Assembly: GCA_007693335.1 (NCBI GenBank)
Contig: REDU01000069.1
Location: 1-64,000, forward strand
Length of the DNA: 64,000 nucleotides
Source of the DNA: Ilumatobacter sp.
GTDB taxonomy: Bacteria; Actinomycetota; Acidimicrobiia; Acidimicrobiales; Ilumatobacteraceae
Reading direction: 5' to 3'
Positions 1-8,354 of the stretch are shown piece by piece. How positions within the stretch are numbered: position 1 is the stretch's first letter; the number at the start of each line of letters is the position of its first letter. A program made the translations under genes and the position numbers. A model generated the notes under the pieces. The model made no database searches, was not told where the DNA came from, and saw only the letters and a program-made list of their open reading frames with translations.

Positions 1-50
1 CCCGATTCGGACAGACAGGTCGGGGGTGGGGTGTGGCACGATGGACGGCC

Positions 51-1244
51 GTGAACCGAACCTCAGCTCGTCTCGCCTCGATCGCCCCCTCCGCCACCCT
101 CGCCGTCGACGCCAAGGCCAAGGCCCTGCAGGCCGCCGGCGAGAACGTGATCGGTTTCGGGGCCGGTGAACCCGACTTCCCCACACCCGCCCACATCGTC
201 GAGGCCGCCGTCGAGGCGTGTCGGGATCCGAAGAACCACCGGTACTCGCCGGCGGGCGGTCTCGCCGAGCTGAAGGCCGCGATCGCCGTCAAGACGAAGC
301 GTGACAGCGGGTACGAGATCGAGCCGGCCCAGGTGCTCGTCACCAACGGCGGCAAGCACGCCGTGTACACCGCGTTCGCCGCGCTCTGTGATCCGGGCGA
401 CGAGGTCATCTGCCCGGCGCCGTACTGGACCACGTATCCCGAGGCCATCACGCTGGCCGGTGGCGTGCCCGTGGTGGTCGAGACCGACGACGAGACGAAC
501 TTCAAGGTGACCGTCGAGCAGCTCGATGCGGCGTGCACCGACCGTACGAAGGTGCTGTTGTTCGTGAGCCCCGACAACCCGTCGGGTTCGGTGTACACGC
601 CCGACGAAGTGGCCGCCATCGGTCGCTGGGCCGTCGAACGGAACGTGTGGGTCATCACCGACGAGATCTACGAGCACCTGACGTACGGTCCGCACGAGTT
701 CTCGTCGATGCCGACCCTCGTGCCCGACGTCGCGGAGCAGTGCATCGTGGTGAACGGTGTCGCCAAGACCTACGCGATGACCGGGTGGCGGGTCGGCTGG
801 ATGATCGGCCCTGCCGATGTGATCAAGGCGTCCACGAACTTCCAGAGCCACGCCACCTCCAACGTGGCGAACGTGTCGCAGCGGGCCGCGTTGGCGGCGG
901 TGTCGGGCCCGCTCGACGACGTCGTGATGATGCGCGAGGCCTTCACGCGCCGCGGCGCCGACATGCACCGGATGCTGAACGCGATCGACGGTGTCACCTG
1001 CATCGAGCCCCAGGGCGCCTTCTACTGCTTCCCCAACGTGAGCGGTCTCTTGAACCGGCCCATCGGTGGCCAGGTCGCCACCACCACGTTGGAGCTGGCC
1101 GATCTCGTGCTCGAGCAGGCGAAGGTGGCGTTCGTGCCGGGTGAGGCGTTCGGCGCGCCGGGTTACGCCCGGTTCTCGTTCGCACTCGGCGACGCCGACC
1201 TGGCCGAGGGCATCTCGCGGTTGTCCGACCTGGTGAGTCGCTGA
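51..1244 (+). CDS. aspC: Class I/II aminotransferase, aspartate aminotransferase type
   Basis: This is a cytosolic PLP-dependent aminotransferase of about 397 residues, the usual length for subgroup Ib aspartate aminotransferases. The N-terminus has the family's substrate loop [10 protein letters not shown]. The PLP lysine is Lys239 in [11 protein letters not shown], and [11 protein letters not shown] carries the cofactor Asp/Tyr residues. It should exchange the amino group between aspartate or glutamate and their 2-oxo acids. I chose the GTG at 51 because [13 protein letters not shown] matches the normal N-terminus; a GTG at 33 would add six odd residues. Its last 80 bases overlap the tail of the convergent DUF368 gene. 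Aromatic or prephenate aminotransferase activity cannot be excluded from sequence. Confidence 0.9.
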   Translation: MNRTSARLASIAPSATLAVDAKAKALQAAGENVIGFGAGEPDFPTPAHIVEAAVEACRDPKNHRYSPAGGLAELKAAIAVKTKRDSGYEIEPAQVLVTNGGKHAVYTAFAALCDPGDEVICPAPYWTTYPEAITLAGGVPVVVETDDETNFKVTVEQLDAACTDRTKVLLFVSPDNPSGSVYTPDEVAAIGRWAVERNVWVITDEIYEHLTYGPHEFSSMPTLVPDVAEQCIVVNGVAKTYAMTGWRVGWMIGPADVIKASTNFQSHATSNVANVSQRAALAAVSGPLDDVVMMREAFTRRGADMHRMLNAIDGVTCIEPQGAFYCFPNVSGLLNRPIGGQVATTTLELADLVLEQAKVAFVPGEAFGAPGYARFSFALGDADLAEGISRLSDLVSR

Positions 1245-2131
1245 CCGGCGAGTTCCACACCCAGCACCACCACGAAGCCGGCGAGGATCAACAGCACCGG
1301 CGCGACGATGTCACCGGACGGCCACGACATCTCGGTGGTGGCGGTGCCGCCGGGCCATGGCCACAGCACCCGCATGGAGCCGATCATGAGACCGATCATG
1401 GCGGCGATCACCAGGTTGTGGTGATGCTCGAGCAGCCAGTTGAGCAACGTGGAGAAGAGTGCGAGACCCACGATGCAGCCGAGTGCCGTGGCCGCCAACG
1501 CGGCGAGATCGCGTTCGGTGACGGCGCCCAGCACCTCGCTGTACATGCCCAGCATCACCAGGATCAGCGAGCCCGAGATACCGGGGAGGATCATGGCGCA
1601 GATCGCGATCGACCCGGCGAGGAAGAAGATCCACAGCGGCTGGGTGACGATCTTGTCGGCGTCTGACTCGGTGGCCGAGCGCAGGCCGAGCACGAAGAAG
1701 AGCACGACGGCGCTCGCGATCATCAATGAGATCGCCGCCACGTCGACGCTCGACAGCAGCCGCCACGCGACCACGACGGCACCCGTCACGAGACCCAGGA
1801 ACAGCGCCGAGGTGCGGACGGGCTGCTCCTCGAGCAGTCGCGTCAGCAGTGACGAGAGCACGGCCACGGCCATCAGGATCCCGACGAGCAGCGAGATCAG
1901 CCAGATCCACTCGACCACTCTCAACCGGGCACCGATCTCGCCGAACCGGCCCTGGAGCGTGACCTTGAGCACCTGTGCGCCGGCGTGCACGTTGCGGATG
2001 AGCCGGTCGTAGATGCCGACCACCAGTGCGACCGTTCCGCCGGAGACACCGGGCACGATGTCGGCGGTGCCCATGGCGAAGCCGCGCACGACCTGGGGCA
2101 CGATCTGGCGGAGCGGGGAGGCGGTGGGCAC
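1163..2131 (-). CDS. DUF368 family polytopic membrane protein
   Basis: The protein has about 322 residues and many hydrophobic segments. The N-terminal signature [20 protein letters not shown] is typical of DUF368, a bacterial/archaeal membrane family related to undecaprenyl-phosphate translocases (PopT group); that link is family knowledge, not shown here. A second glycine-rich segment, [17 protein letters not shown], looks like an internal duplicate of the first, as expected for this inverted-repeat fold. The start is a GTG at 2131, preceded by a TAGCCT hexamer eight bases upstream, so a leaderless message is likely. The hydrophilic C-terminal tail runs antisense through the last codons of the aminotransferase gene. 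Confidence 0.85.
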   Translation of the reverse strand: MPTASPLRQIVPQVVRGFAMGTADIVPGVSGGTVALVVGIYDRLIRNVHAGAQVLKVTLQGRFGEIGARLRVVEWIWLISLLVGILMAVAVLSSLLTRLLEEQPVRTSALFLGLVTGAVVVAWRLLSSVDVAAISLMIASAVVLFFVLGLRSATESDADKIVTQPLWIFFLAGSIAICAMILPGISGSLILVMLGMYSEVLGAVTERDLAALAATALGCIVGLALFSTLLNWLLEHHHNLVIAAMIGLMIGSMRVLWPWPGGTATTEMSWPSGDIVAPVLLILAGFVVVLGVELAGQRLTRSDNREMPSARSASPSANENRA

Positions 2132-2139
2132 GACCGGCG

Positions 2140-2145
2140 AGGCTA
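2140..2145 (-). promoter_or_regulatory. -10-like hexamer for the DUF368 gene
   Basis: TAGCCT on the minus strand lies eight bases before the GTG at 2131. This spacing puts the transcription start on or next to the start codon (leaderless). No convincing -35 box is visible. Confidence 0.45.
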
Positions 2146-2180
2146 GCCACCCGGGCCGCGCCGGCGCCGTCGTTGCTCCC

Positions 2181-2232
2181 CGTCCTGGTCAGAGAATCGA
2201 CCGCACGTCCGGTCGATTCTCTGACCAAGACG
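2181..2232 (-). terminator. Long perfect hairpin after cobS, probable transcription terminator
   Basis: An 18-bp perfect stem (2186-2203 with 2210-2227) encloses a 6-base loop. After one mismatch the stem continues for four more pairs (2181-2184 with 2229-2232). It lies just past the cobS stop codon, in the gap before the co-directional DUF368 gene. No U-tract follows in either direction, so it is an actinobacterial-type hairpin terminator at best. It could also be an mRNA 3'-end stabiliser or a protein-binding palindrome. Confidence 0.55.
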
Positions 2233-2247
2233 GGATGGCGGGGTGGG

Positions 2248-2997
2248 TCAGCGCCACCAGAGTTGGTGGCGTGCTGCGAGGGCGGTCACCACCACCAGCA
2301 CGAGGCACTCGGCCACCTGCTCGACCGCGCCCAGCACGTCGCCGGTGATGCCACCCAGCTTGCGGACCGCCAGCCACCCGACCACCACGGCCGCTGCGGC
2401 CGCGGCGAGCGCCAGCGGACCGACCCACCACCCCGTGGCGAGCGCGGCGGCAGCGAGGCCGGCGAGCACACCGATCAGCGCCGGGCCGCGCCGCAGAGTG
2501 CGCGTGTAGTCGGCGCCGAGGCCCTCGGGCTTGGCAGTGGGCGCCACCGTCATGGTGCCGACCGCTGCGGCACGCCCCAGCGAATGTGCGGCCAGCAGAC
2601 CGGCGGCGGCCACCGGCGGGGTGAGTACGGCGAGGCACGCGATGCGCACCAGCATGGATCCCGACAGCGCCGCCACCCCGTAGCTGCCGTGCAGCGGATC
2701 GGCGAGGATACGGAACCGCTGCTCACGGTCCCACCCGCCGGCGAAGGCGTCGGCCACATCCGCCAGGCCGTCCTCGTGGAATGCCCCCGTCAACAGCACG
2801 CCGAGGACCACGGTCACGGCGGCGGCCACCGGCATGGGGACGACCTCGCCGAGCCCGAGGATCACGAGGCCGAGCGCCGTGCCGACGAGGGCGCCGACCA
2901 CGGGGAACCACGGCACCGATCGGGTGAGGCTCGGCGCGGAAGCGGTGCGGACCGGGACCCGGGTGAGGAACTGCAGCGCGCCGAGGAATCCCTGCAC
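2248..2997 (-). CDS. cobS: Adenosylcobinamide-GDP ribazoletransferase (cobalamin synthase)
   Basis: CobS is the integral membrane enzyme that joins adenosylcobinamide-GDP to alpha-ribazole (phosphate), the last step of nucleotide-loop assembly. The protein is mostly hydrophobic, about 249 residues as is usual, and begins with the family pattern QGFLGALQFLTRVPVR. It carries the acidic metal-binding motif GAFHEDGLADVADAF. I place the start at the GTG at 2997, just after the cobT stop. An in-frame GTG at 3018, overlapping cobT by 16 bases, is the alternative. It is the last gene of the cobO-cobU-cobT-cobS run and is followed by a strong hairpin. Confidence 0.9.
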   Translation of the reverse strand: MQGFLGALQFLTRVPVRTASAPSLTRSVPWFPVVGALVGTALGLVILGLGEVVPMPVAAAVTVVLGVLLTGAFHEDGLADVADAFAGGWDREQRFRILADPLHGSYGVAALSGSMLVRIACLAVLTPPVAAAGLLAAHSLGRAAAVGTMTVAPTAKPEGLGADYTRTLRRGPALIGVLAGLAAAALATGWWVGPLALAAAAAAVVVGWLAVRKLGGITGDVLGAVEQVAECLVLVVVTALAARHQLWWR

Positions 2998-3002
2998 AGC
3001 GG

Positions 3003-4034
3003 CTACTGGCCGAACCACTCGGCGAACGTGGGGACGTCGGTGATGCCGGCACATGCCATCGCGACCAGTGGCACCGCCGCCATGGCTCCGCTCCCCTCGC
3101 CGAGCCGCATGTCGAGGTCGAGCAGCGGTCGCTTGCCGAGTCGCTCGAGCAGCTTGCGGTGGCCCGGTTCGGCCGAGCAGTGCCCGACGGCGCAGTGGTC
3201 GAGCGCTGCCGGGTTCACGAACGACAGCGGCATGACCGACGAGGTCACGACGTAGCCGTCGAGCAGCACGGGGATCGACCGCAGGCGGGCGGCCACGGTG
3301 GCGGCGGCGATGGCCACGAGCTCGGCCCCGCCCACCTCGCGGAGCACCTCGAGTGGATCGGTCACGCCGGCGATCCGACGCACCGCCTCCTGGACGGCGG
3401 CGCGCTTGCGGGCCAGCCCGTCGTCGTCGATGCCGGTTCCGCGGCCGACCCAGGCCGCTGTCTCGCCGCCTGCCAGTGCGGCCGCGACCGCGGCCGATGG
3501 CGTGGTGTTGCCGATACCCATCTCGCCGAGGACGAGCAGATCGGTGTCGAGCGCGTCCACGGCGCGGACGGCCTCGGCGACCACCTCGTCGAACCGTTCA
3601 GGGCTCAGCGCCGGCTCGTAGCGGATGTCGCCGGTGGGCCGACCCACACCGACGTCGATGGCGTCCACCTCCGCACCAGCCAGGCGCGCGAACGCGGTGA
3701 TGGTGGAGCGCCCCTGCCGGTACGCCGCCAGCATCGCCTCGGTGATCCCGGTGGGGTAGGCGCTCACCTTGGTGGCCGCCGCGATGCCGTGGTCGGCGGC
3801 GAAGATCAACCCGACCGGGCGCTCGATGCGCGGGGTGGCCGAGTGCTGCCAGCCGGCGATCCACTCGGCGATCTCGTCGAGCCAGCGGAGCGCGCCACTG
3901 GGGCGCAGGATGTCGGCGGCGCGAGCGTGCACCGCGGCGGCGGAGACGTCGTCGCGTCGGGGGAGGCGACCGAGGGCCTCGTTCATCCAACCGGGAACGG
4001 GTCCGGTCGTACCAGCGATGTCCGGTCCGGTCAC
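3003..4034 (-). CDS. cobT: Nicotinate-nucleotide--dimethylbenzimidazole phosphoribosyltransferase
   Basis: CobT activates the lower ligand base by making alpha-ribazole 5'-phosphate from nicotinate mononucleotide. The 343-residue protein has the conserved LGEMGIGNTTPSAA loop and the C-terminal GEGSGA motif. The glutamate of that motif, near residue 313, corresponds to the catalytic Glu317 of the Salmonella enzyme. Translation starts at a GTG whose last two bases belong to the cobU stop codon (GTGA overlap), so the two are translationally coupled. The open frame continues upstream of this start through cobU, but that part is a reading-frame shadow. Confidence 0.92.
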   Translation of the reverse strand: MTGPDIAGTTGPVPGWMNEALGRLPRRDDVSAAAVHARAADILRPSGALRWLDEIAEWIAGWQHSATPRIERPVGLIFAADHGIAAATKVSAYPTGITEAMLAAYRQGRSTITAFARLAGAEVDAIDVGVGRPTGDIRYEPALSPERFDEVVAEAVRAVDALDTDLLVLGEMGIGNTTPSAAVAAALAGGETAAWVGRGTGIDDDGLARKRAAVQEAVRRIAGVTDPLEVLREVGGAELVAIAAATVAARLRSIPVLLDGYVVTSSVMPLSFVNPAALDHCAVGHCSAEPGHRKLLERLGKRPLLDLDMRLGEGSGAMAAVPLVAMACAGITDVPTFAEWFGQ

Positions 4035-4573
4035 AGCAGGCTCACCGGGTCGTGCAGTGGGAGCGCCCGGCCGGCCACGAGGAACAGGGAACGGTCGGCA
4101 GCCGCCACCCAGATCTGGTTCACCCGACCCAGCAGGTCGCGGTACCGCCGACCCTCGTCGGTGGTGGGGTGCACGCCCAGCCCGACCTCGTTCGAGATCA
4201 CGAACGTGGTGGCCGTGCGCTCGGCTGCAGTTCGGGCCGCCGCAGCGGCCAGATCGGTCACCTCGTCGTCGCGGTCGCCGCGCCACATCAGGTTGCTCAC
4301 CCAGAGCGTGAGGCAGTCGACCACGGTGAACGCGTGTCCGCAGCGTTCCAGCGCCCCCACCAGGTCGAGCGGCTCCTCGACGGTGGCCCAGGTGGCGGGT
4401 CGCTCGGCCTGATGCGCGGCGATGCGCGACTCGAGGTCGTGGTCGCCGGCGATCCGTGGGCTGGTGGCCACGAACGTGATGGCCTCGCCGGTGCGCCGCT
4501 CGTGATCGATGGCACGTTCGAGTGCGAAGGTGCTCTTGCCGCTGCGCGCACCGCCGAGGCAGAGCACGAGCAT
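4031..4573 (-). CDS. cobU: Adenosylcobinamide kinase / adenosylcobinamide-phosphate guanylyltransferase
   Basis: This is the bifunctional CobU/CobP enzyme (180 residues) that phosphorylates adenosylcobinamide and adds GMP, giving the substrate for CobS. The P-loop GGARSGKS is at residues 7-14. Further family landmarks are FVATSPRIAGDHDLESRIAAH, which contains the guanylylated-histidine region, and the C-terminal VDCLTLWVSNLM. Its ATG overlaps the cobO stop by one base (TGATG), and its own stop overlaps the cobT start. No signal peptide is present, so it is cytosolic. Confidence 0.93.
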   Translation of the reverse strand: MLVLCLGGARSGKSTFALERAIDHERRTGEAITFVATSPRIAGDHDLESRIAAHQAERPATWATVEEPLDLVGALERCGHAFTVVDCLTLWVSNLMWRGDRDDEVTDLAAAAARTAAERTATTFVISNEVGLGVHPTTDEGRRYRDLLGRVNQIWVAAADRSLFLVAGRALPLHDPVSLL

Positions 4574-5187
4574 CAGTAGTCGATGCCGCGCTTGGCGCGG
4601 ATGCCCTGTCGGTATGCGTGCTTGACCTCGCGCATCTCGGTGACGGTGTCGGCCAGGTCGATGAGCGCCTGCGGGGCATCGCGTCCGGTGATCACCACGT
4701 TCACGTGTTCGGGTCGATCACGGATGGCCGCCACGACGAGCTCGGTGTCGAGCCAGCCCCAGGTGCACAGGTAGGTGAGTTCGTCGAGCACCACGAGACG
4801 GTGTTCACCCGCTGCGATCAACGACGCGGCGCGTTCCCAGCCCTCGGCGGCGTGGGCCTTGTCGTTGGTGAGATCGTCGGAGTCCCAGGTGAAGCCGTCG
4901 CCGAACGCGTACCAGTCGACGCCGAGCTGACGTCCGATCTTCTCCTCACCCACCTTCCAGTCGCCGCTCTTGACGAACTGCACGACCGCCACGTGCCAGT
5001 CGACGGCCAGCGCCCGGATCATCACGCCGAACGCCGACGAGCTCTTGCCCTTGCCGTCGCCGGTGTTGAGCACGACGAGCGATGGCGCCGAGCGCAGACC
5101 GTCGGGTCGGGGATCGTCGGTCGGTGCGTCGGCCGGTGCGGCCGCTGTCACGTCGGTCGAGGGGAGGGGATCGTGTGAATCGCTCAT
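4573..5187 (-). CDS. cobO: Cob(I)alamin adenosyltransferase, CobO/BtuR type
   Basis: This enzyme attaches the 5'-deoxyadenosyl ligand to reduced corrinoid. The protein is about 204 residues. After a variable 30-residue N-terminus it has the P-loop-like NTGDGKGKSSSAFG, then AVVQFVKSGDWKVGEE and VLDELTY, and ends with VKHAYRQGIRAKRGIDY, all typical of the BtuR fold. I chose the ATG at 5187; in-frame ATGs at 5202 and 5208 are possible. A TATGCT hexamer lies ten bases upstream of 5187, so the leader is at most a few bases. It heads the cob operon and is divergent from the B12 importer. The riboswitch in the gap faces the importer, not this gene. Confidence 0.92.
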   Translation of the reverse strand: MSDSHDPLPSTDVTAAAPADAPTDDPRPDGLRSAPSLVVLNTGDGKGKSSSAFGVMIRALAVDWHVAVVQFVKSGDWKVGEEKIGRQLGVDWYAFGDGFTWDSDDLTNDKAHAAEGWERAASLIAAGEHRLVVLDELTYLCTWGWLDTELVVAAIRDRPEHVNVVITGRDAPQALIDLADTVTEMREVKHAYRQGIRAKRGIDY

Positions 5188-5197
5188 GGGTTTTCGG

Positions 5198-5203
5198 AGC
5201 ATA
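5198..5203 (-). promoter_or_regulatory. -10-like hexamer for the cobO operon
   Basis: TATGCT on the minus strand lies ten bases before the cobO ATG at 5187. Together with TATGGT on the plus strand at 5218 it would form a divergent promoter pair in the cobO-btuF gap. Confidence 0.4.
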
Positions 5204-5217
5204 GGCATCCTGCGGTG

Positions 5218-5223
5218 TATGGT
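5218..5223 (+). promoter_or_regulatory. -10-like hexamer for the btuFCD leader
   Basis: TATGGT lies about ten bases upstream of the first conserved base of the cobalamin aptamer. That suits transcription starting near 5230 and a leader of about 210 bases that contains the riboswitch. Confidence 0.4.
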
Positions 5224-5228
5224 CACCT

Positions 5229-5365
5229 CCAGTCGTAGGAACCAGCGAAGTCCGGTGAGATCCCGGCACTGTCCCGCAACGGTGGTCCTGTCCGACGGTC
5301 GATCCCGGCCGGCGAGACGGGCGAGTCCGGTCGCCTGGCCCTGCGAGCGATAACCAGACCCTCGA
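5229..5365 (+). ncRNA. Cobalamin riboswitch aptamer upstream of btuF
   Basis: The plus strand shows the ordered conserved blocks of the B12 element: AGGAACC, then TCCGGTGAGATCCCGG, then the B12 box CACTGTCCCGCAACGG, and after a variable GC-rich arm AGTCCGGTCGCCTGGCC, matching the GYCAGGANACCTGCC-type 3' block. It precedes a B12 substrate-binding lipoprotein gene in the sense direction. Binding of adenosylcobalamin should therefore reduce importer expression. The expression platform appears to be the Shine-Dalgarno hairpin at 5408-5438. Boundaries are approximate. Confidence 0.88.
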
Positions 5366-5407
5366 GGCAAGGGCGGTGCGCAGTCCGGGTCTCCCGGCCG
5401 CAAACCC

Positions 5408-5438
5408 ATCTTGTCCTCCTCATTCGTGGAGGAAAGAT
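5408..5438 (+). promoter_or_regulatory. Shine-Dalgarno-sequestering hairpin of the cobalamin riboswitch
   Basis: Bases 5408-5412 plus 5414-5419 (ATCTT, bulged G, TCCTCC) can pair with 5428-5438 (GGAGGA then AAGAT), around an 8-base loop. The 3' arm contains the whole Shine-Dalgarno site of btuF, which ends seven bases before its ATG at 5441. This is the layout of a translational OFF switch. Confidence 0.7.
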
Positions 5439-5440
5439 CC

Positions 5441-6460
5441 ATGCGTTTCACCAGGTTCGTCGGCGTGCTCGCCGGCGTGAGTCTCCTGATCGCGAGCTGC
5501 GGCAGCGACGACGACTCGACCACCACCACCGTTCCCATCGTGGACGATGCCGAGACCGCCCCCGACGACGAGGCCGTACCGGCTGACGATGGTGCGGCCG
5601 ACGATGCCGGTGGTGCGGTCGGCGACGATGTCGACTCCGGCGACGATGTCGACTCCGGAGACGGTGCCGTCCCCACCCGCATCATCTCGCTCTCGCCCAC
5701 CCACACCGAGATGCTGTTCGCCATCGGCGCCGGCGACCAGGTGGTGGCCGTGGACGACTTCTCGAACTACCCGGCCGAGGCCGCCGAGAAGATGACCGAT
5801 CTGTCGGGCTTCGCCCCCAACGTCGAGGCGATCGCCTCGTTCGAACCCGACCTGGTGGTGACCGACGGGACCAACCCTGATCTGCTCGACCAGCTCGACT
5901 CGCTGGGCATCGCCCGCTGGGAGGGCCCCGCAGCGGTCACGTTCGACGACGTGTACGCCCAGATCGAGGAGCTCGGCGCCGCCACCGGGAACACCGACGG
6001 CGCCGCCGAGGTGGTGTCCTCGATGCGGGCCGAGATCGACGAGATCACGGCCGGGCTCCCCGAGCTCGACGGCCCGCTGACCTACTACCACGAGCTCGAC
6101 AACACGTACTTCTCGATCACGTCCGACACGTTCATCGGGTACGTGTACTCCCAGTTCGGTCTGCGCAGCATCGCCGACCTGGCCGAGGGCAGCGGTGGCC
6201 CGTACCCGCAACTCAACGCCGAGTTCATCCTCTCCGAAGACCCCGATCTCATCTACCTGGCGTGCACCACCTACTGCGGTGAGACCGCGGCGAGCCTGGC
6301 GGGACGTGATGGTTGGGATCAGCTGTCAGCGGTGCAGAACGGCCTCGTGATCGAGCTCGACGACGACACCTCGTCACGTTGGGGTCCGCGCATCGTCGAC
6401 TTCTACCGCCAGGTGGCCGACGGCATCTCGGCGATCGCCGACCTCGACGAAGCGGCCTGA
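5441..6460 (+). CDS. btuF: Vitamin B12 ABC transporter substrate-binding lipoprotein
   Basis: The 339-residue protein starts with a lipoprotein signal peptide; the lipobox is IASC with Cys20. An acidic Asp/Ala/Gly linker follows, roughly residues 22-75, partly built from a duplicated short DNA unit coding GDDVDS. After that comes a helical-backbone binding domain (RIISLSPTHTEMLFAIGAG, then DLSGFAPNVEAIASFEPDLVV) of the BtuF/FhuD class. It should deliver corrinoid to BtuCD at the membrane. The ATG at 5441 is chosen from the strong GGAGGA at 5428; the open frame extends upstream but codes no signal peptide. The riboswitch upstream makes a corrinoid substrate much more likely than a siderophore. 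Confidence 0.88.
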   Translation: MRFTRFVGVLAGVSLLIASCGSDDDSTTTTVPIVDDAETAPDDEAVPADDGAADDAGGAVGDDVDSGDDVDSGDGAVPTRIISLSPTHTEMLFAIGAGDQVVAVDDFSNYPAEAAEKMTDLSGFAPNVEAIASFEPDLVVTDGTNPDLLDQLDSLGIARWEGPAAVTFDDVYAQIEELGAATGNTDGAAEVVSSMRAEIDEITAGLPELDGPLTYYHELDNTYFSITSDTFIGYVYSQFGLRSIADLAEGSGGPYPQLNAEFILSEDPDLIYLACTTYCGETAASLAGRDGWDQLSAVQNGLVIELDDDTSSRWGPRIVDFYRQVADGISAIADLDEAA

Positions 6461-6480
6461 GTCGAGTACCCGGACCGACC

Positions 6481-7566
6481 GTGACCGTCACGAACCAGTA
6501 CGCCGAGACGTTGCTGCCCGGCCGGGCGCGCGCGGTGCGCTGGCCGGCATCTGCGTGGCTGCCCGCCGCATTGGTGCTCGTGATGGTCGCGGTCGTGCTC
6601 GGGGCCATGATCGGCCCGGCGGGACCCACCTGGTGGCGGGTGCCGCTGGCGATGGCCGACCGACTCCCGCTCGTCTCGGTGGACAGCGGCGTGACCGACG
6701 CCGAGTGGAACATCATCTGGCAGATCCGGATGCCACGGGTGCTGCTGGCCGGCATCGTCGGATCGATGCTCTCGATCGCCGGGGCGAGCTATCAGGGCGT
6801 GTTCCGCAACCCGCTGGTCGACCCGTACCTGCTCGGGGCGGCGGCCGGTGCCGGTCTCGGTGCCACCATCGTGTTCACCGTGGCCCGCTCGGCCACCGCC
6901 GACTGGCCCGTCGACCCGGCGCCCACGGTGGCGTTCGCGGCAGCCCTGATGACCGTGTCGGTCACCTACGTGGTCGGCGCCGCGTTCGGCGGGGTGAAGT
7001 CGGGGGTGACGTTGGTGCTGGCCGGCGTGGCCGTCACCTCGCTCGTGACCGCCATCCAGACCTTCCTGCTGCAGCGCAACTCCGAGGTGATCCGCGAGGT
7101 GTACTCGTGGATCCTCGGCCGGCTGTCGACGGCCACATGGGGTGACGTGCGGGTGGTCCTGCCCTACGTGGTCGCGAGCTCGGCGGTGTTGCTGATGCAC
7201 CGCCGTCATCTCGACCTGTTGCGAGTGGGCGACGACGAAGCCACCACGCTGGGCGCGCCGGTGGCCCGCGTCCGCCTCGTGGTCGTGATCGCGGCCACGC
7301 TCGGTACCGCGGCGGTGGTGTCGGTGAGTGGACTGATCGGCTTCGTCGGCATCGTGGTGCCGCATCTGGTGCGCCTCATCGCCGGAACCAGCTATCGGCG
7401 GCTGCTCCCGCTCTCGATGGCGTTCGGCGCCGCGTTCCTGATCCTCGCCGACATTCCCGGCCGGGTGCTCACGAACCCGGCCGAGACGCCGATCGGTGTG
7501 GTCACCGCGTTCCTCGGCGCCCCGTTCTTCATCGTGCTGCTGCGGACCCGGGCGGTGCCGCGATGA
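6481..7566 (+). CDS. btuC: Vitamin B12 ABC transporter permease
   Basis: This FecCD/BtuC-family permease has about 361 residues and some ten hydrophobic segments. Family blocks are present: RMPRVLLAGIVGSMLSIAGA near the N-terminus, the GVFRNPLVDPYLLG loop, and VSVSGLIGFVGIVVPHLVR, the cytoplasmic loop that contacts the ATPase. The GTG at 6481 gives a short cytoplasmic N-terminus and follows the btuF stop by about 20 bases. The stop overlaps the btuD start (ATGA). It forms the channel for corrinoid delivered by BtuF. Confidence 0.9.
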   Translation: MTVTNQYAETLLPGRARAVRWPASAWLPAALVLVMVAVVLGAMIGPAGPTWWRVPLAMADRLPLVSVDSGVTDAEWNIIWQIRMPRVLLAGIVGSMLSIAGASYQGVFRNPLVDPYLLGAAAGAGLGATIVFTVARSATADWPVDPAPTVAFAAALMTVSVTYVVGAAFGGVKSGVTLVLAGVAVTSLVTAIQTFLLQRNSEVIREVYSWILGRLSTATWGDVRVVLPYVVASSAVLLMHRRHLDLLRVGDDEATTLGAPVARVRLVVVIAATLGTAAVVSVSGLIGFVGIVVPHLVRLIAGTSYRRLLPLSMAFGAAFLILADIPGRVLTNPAETPIGVVTAFLGAPFFIVLLRTRAVPR

Positions 7567-8354
7567 GCTCGATCGACGTGCGTGGTCTCAGCGTGCGGTA
7601 CGGGCGCACCGAGGTGCTGCACGGCTTCACCGACTCGCTGCGTTCGGGGGAGTGGCTCGGCCTGATCGGGCCGAACGGTGCCGGGAAGTCGTCGTTGCTC
7701 CGAGCGATCGTCGGCATCGTGCCGAGCGCCGGCGAGATCGATGTGGACGGGTCACCGCTGGCACTGCGCTCGCGGTCGCGACGGGCGGCCCTGGTCGCGT
7801 ACGTGCCCCAGGAGCCGCTGCTGCCAGACGACATGACCGGTGCCGAGTACGTGATGCTCGGACGGTCGCCCTACGTGAGCTACTTCGGCTCGGAGAGCCG
7901 GCACGACCGGGCGATGGTGGCCGACGTGCTGGAGCGTCTCGAGCTGGTCGGCTTCGCCGACCGCCGTCTCGGCACGCTGAGCGGGGGTGAGCGCCAACGC
8001 CTCGTGATCGCCCGGGCGCTCGCCACCGAGGCACCGATCCTGCTGCTGGACGAGCCCACCAGCGCCCTCGACATCGGCCATCAGCAGCAGGCACTCGAGC
8101 TGGTGGCCCGACTGCGGCACGACCACGGGCTCACCGTGATCTCGGCGATGCACGACCTCACGCTGGCCGGGTTGTACAGCGACCGGCTCGCGTTGCTCCA
8201 CGAGGGGTCGGTCGTGGCGAGTGGCCCGGCGGCGGAGGTGCTGCAGGCCGACACGTTGGCCGAGTTCTACGGGGTGCGGGTGTCGGTGCACCACGAGCCC
8301 GACGGCACCGTGGTGGTGATCCCACGACGGGAACACCTCGCCGACGACCACTGA
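7563..8354 (+). CDS. btuD: Vitamin B12 ABC transporter ATP-binding protein
   Basis: This 263-residue ATPase drives the BtuC permease. Walker A is GPNGAGKSS, the signature motif is LSGGERQRLVIARAL, and Walker B is ILLLDEPTSALD, with the H-loop histidine in ISAMHDLTLA. It is the FecE/BtuD type used with FecCD permeases. Its ATG overlaps the btuC stop, so it is the third gene of the riboswitch-controlled operon. The next gene to the right is convergent; 32 bases separate the two stops and include the palindrome GTGGATCCAC (8367-8376). Confidence 0.92.
   Translation: MSSIDVRGLSVRYGRTEVLHGFTDSLRSGEWLGLIGPNGAGKSSLLRAIVGIVPSAGEIDVDGSPLALRSRSRRAALVAYVPQEPLLPDDMTGAEYVMLGRSPYVSYFGSESRHDRAMVADVLERLELVGFADRRLGTLSGGERQRLVIARALATEAPILLLDEPTSALDIGHQQQALELVARLRHDHGLTVISAMHDLTLAGLYSDRLALLHEGSVVASGPAAEVLQADTLAEFYGVRVSVHHEPDGTVVVIPRREHLADDH

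Noticed and set aside
5188-5440. Riboswitch control of cobO
   Set aside because: All conserved B12-element blocks read in the plus direction, towards btuF; the minus strand has no such blocks before cobO.
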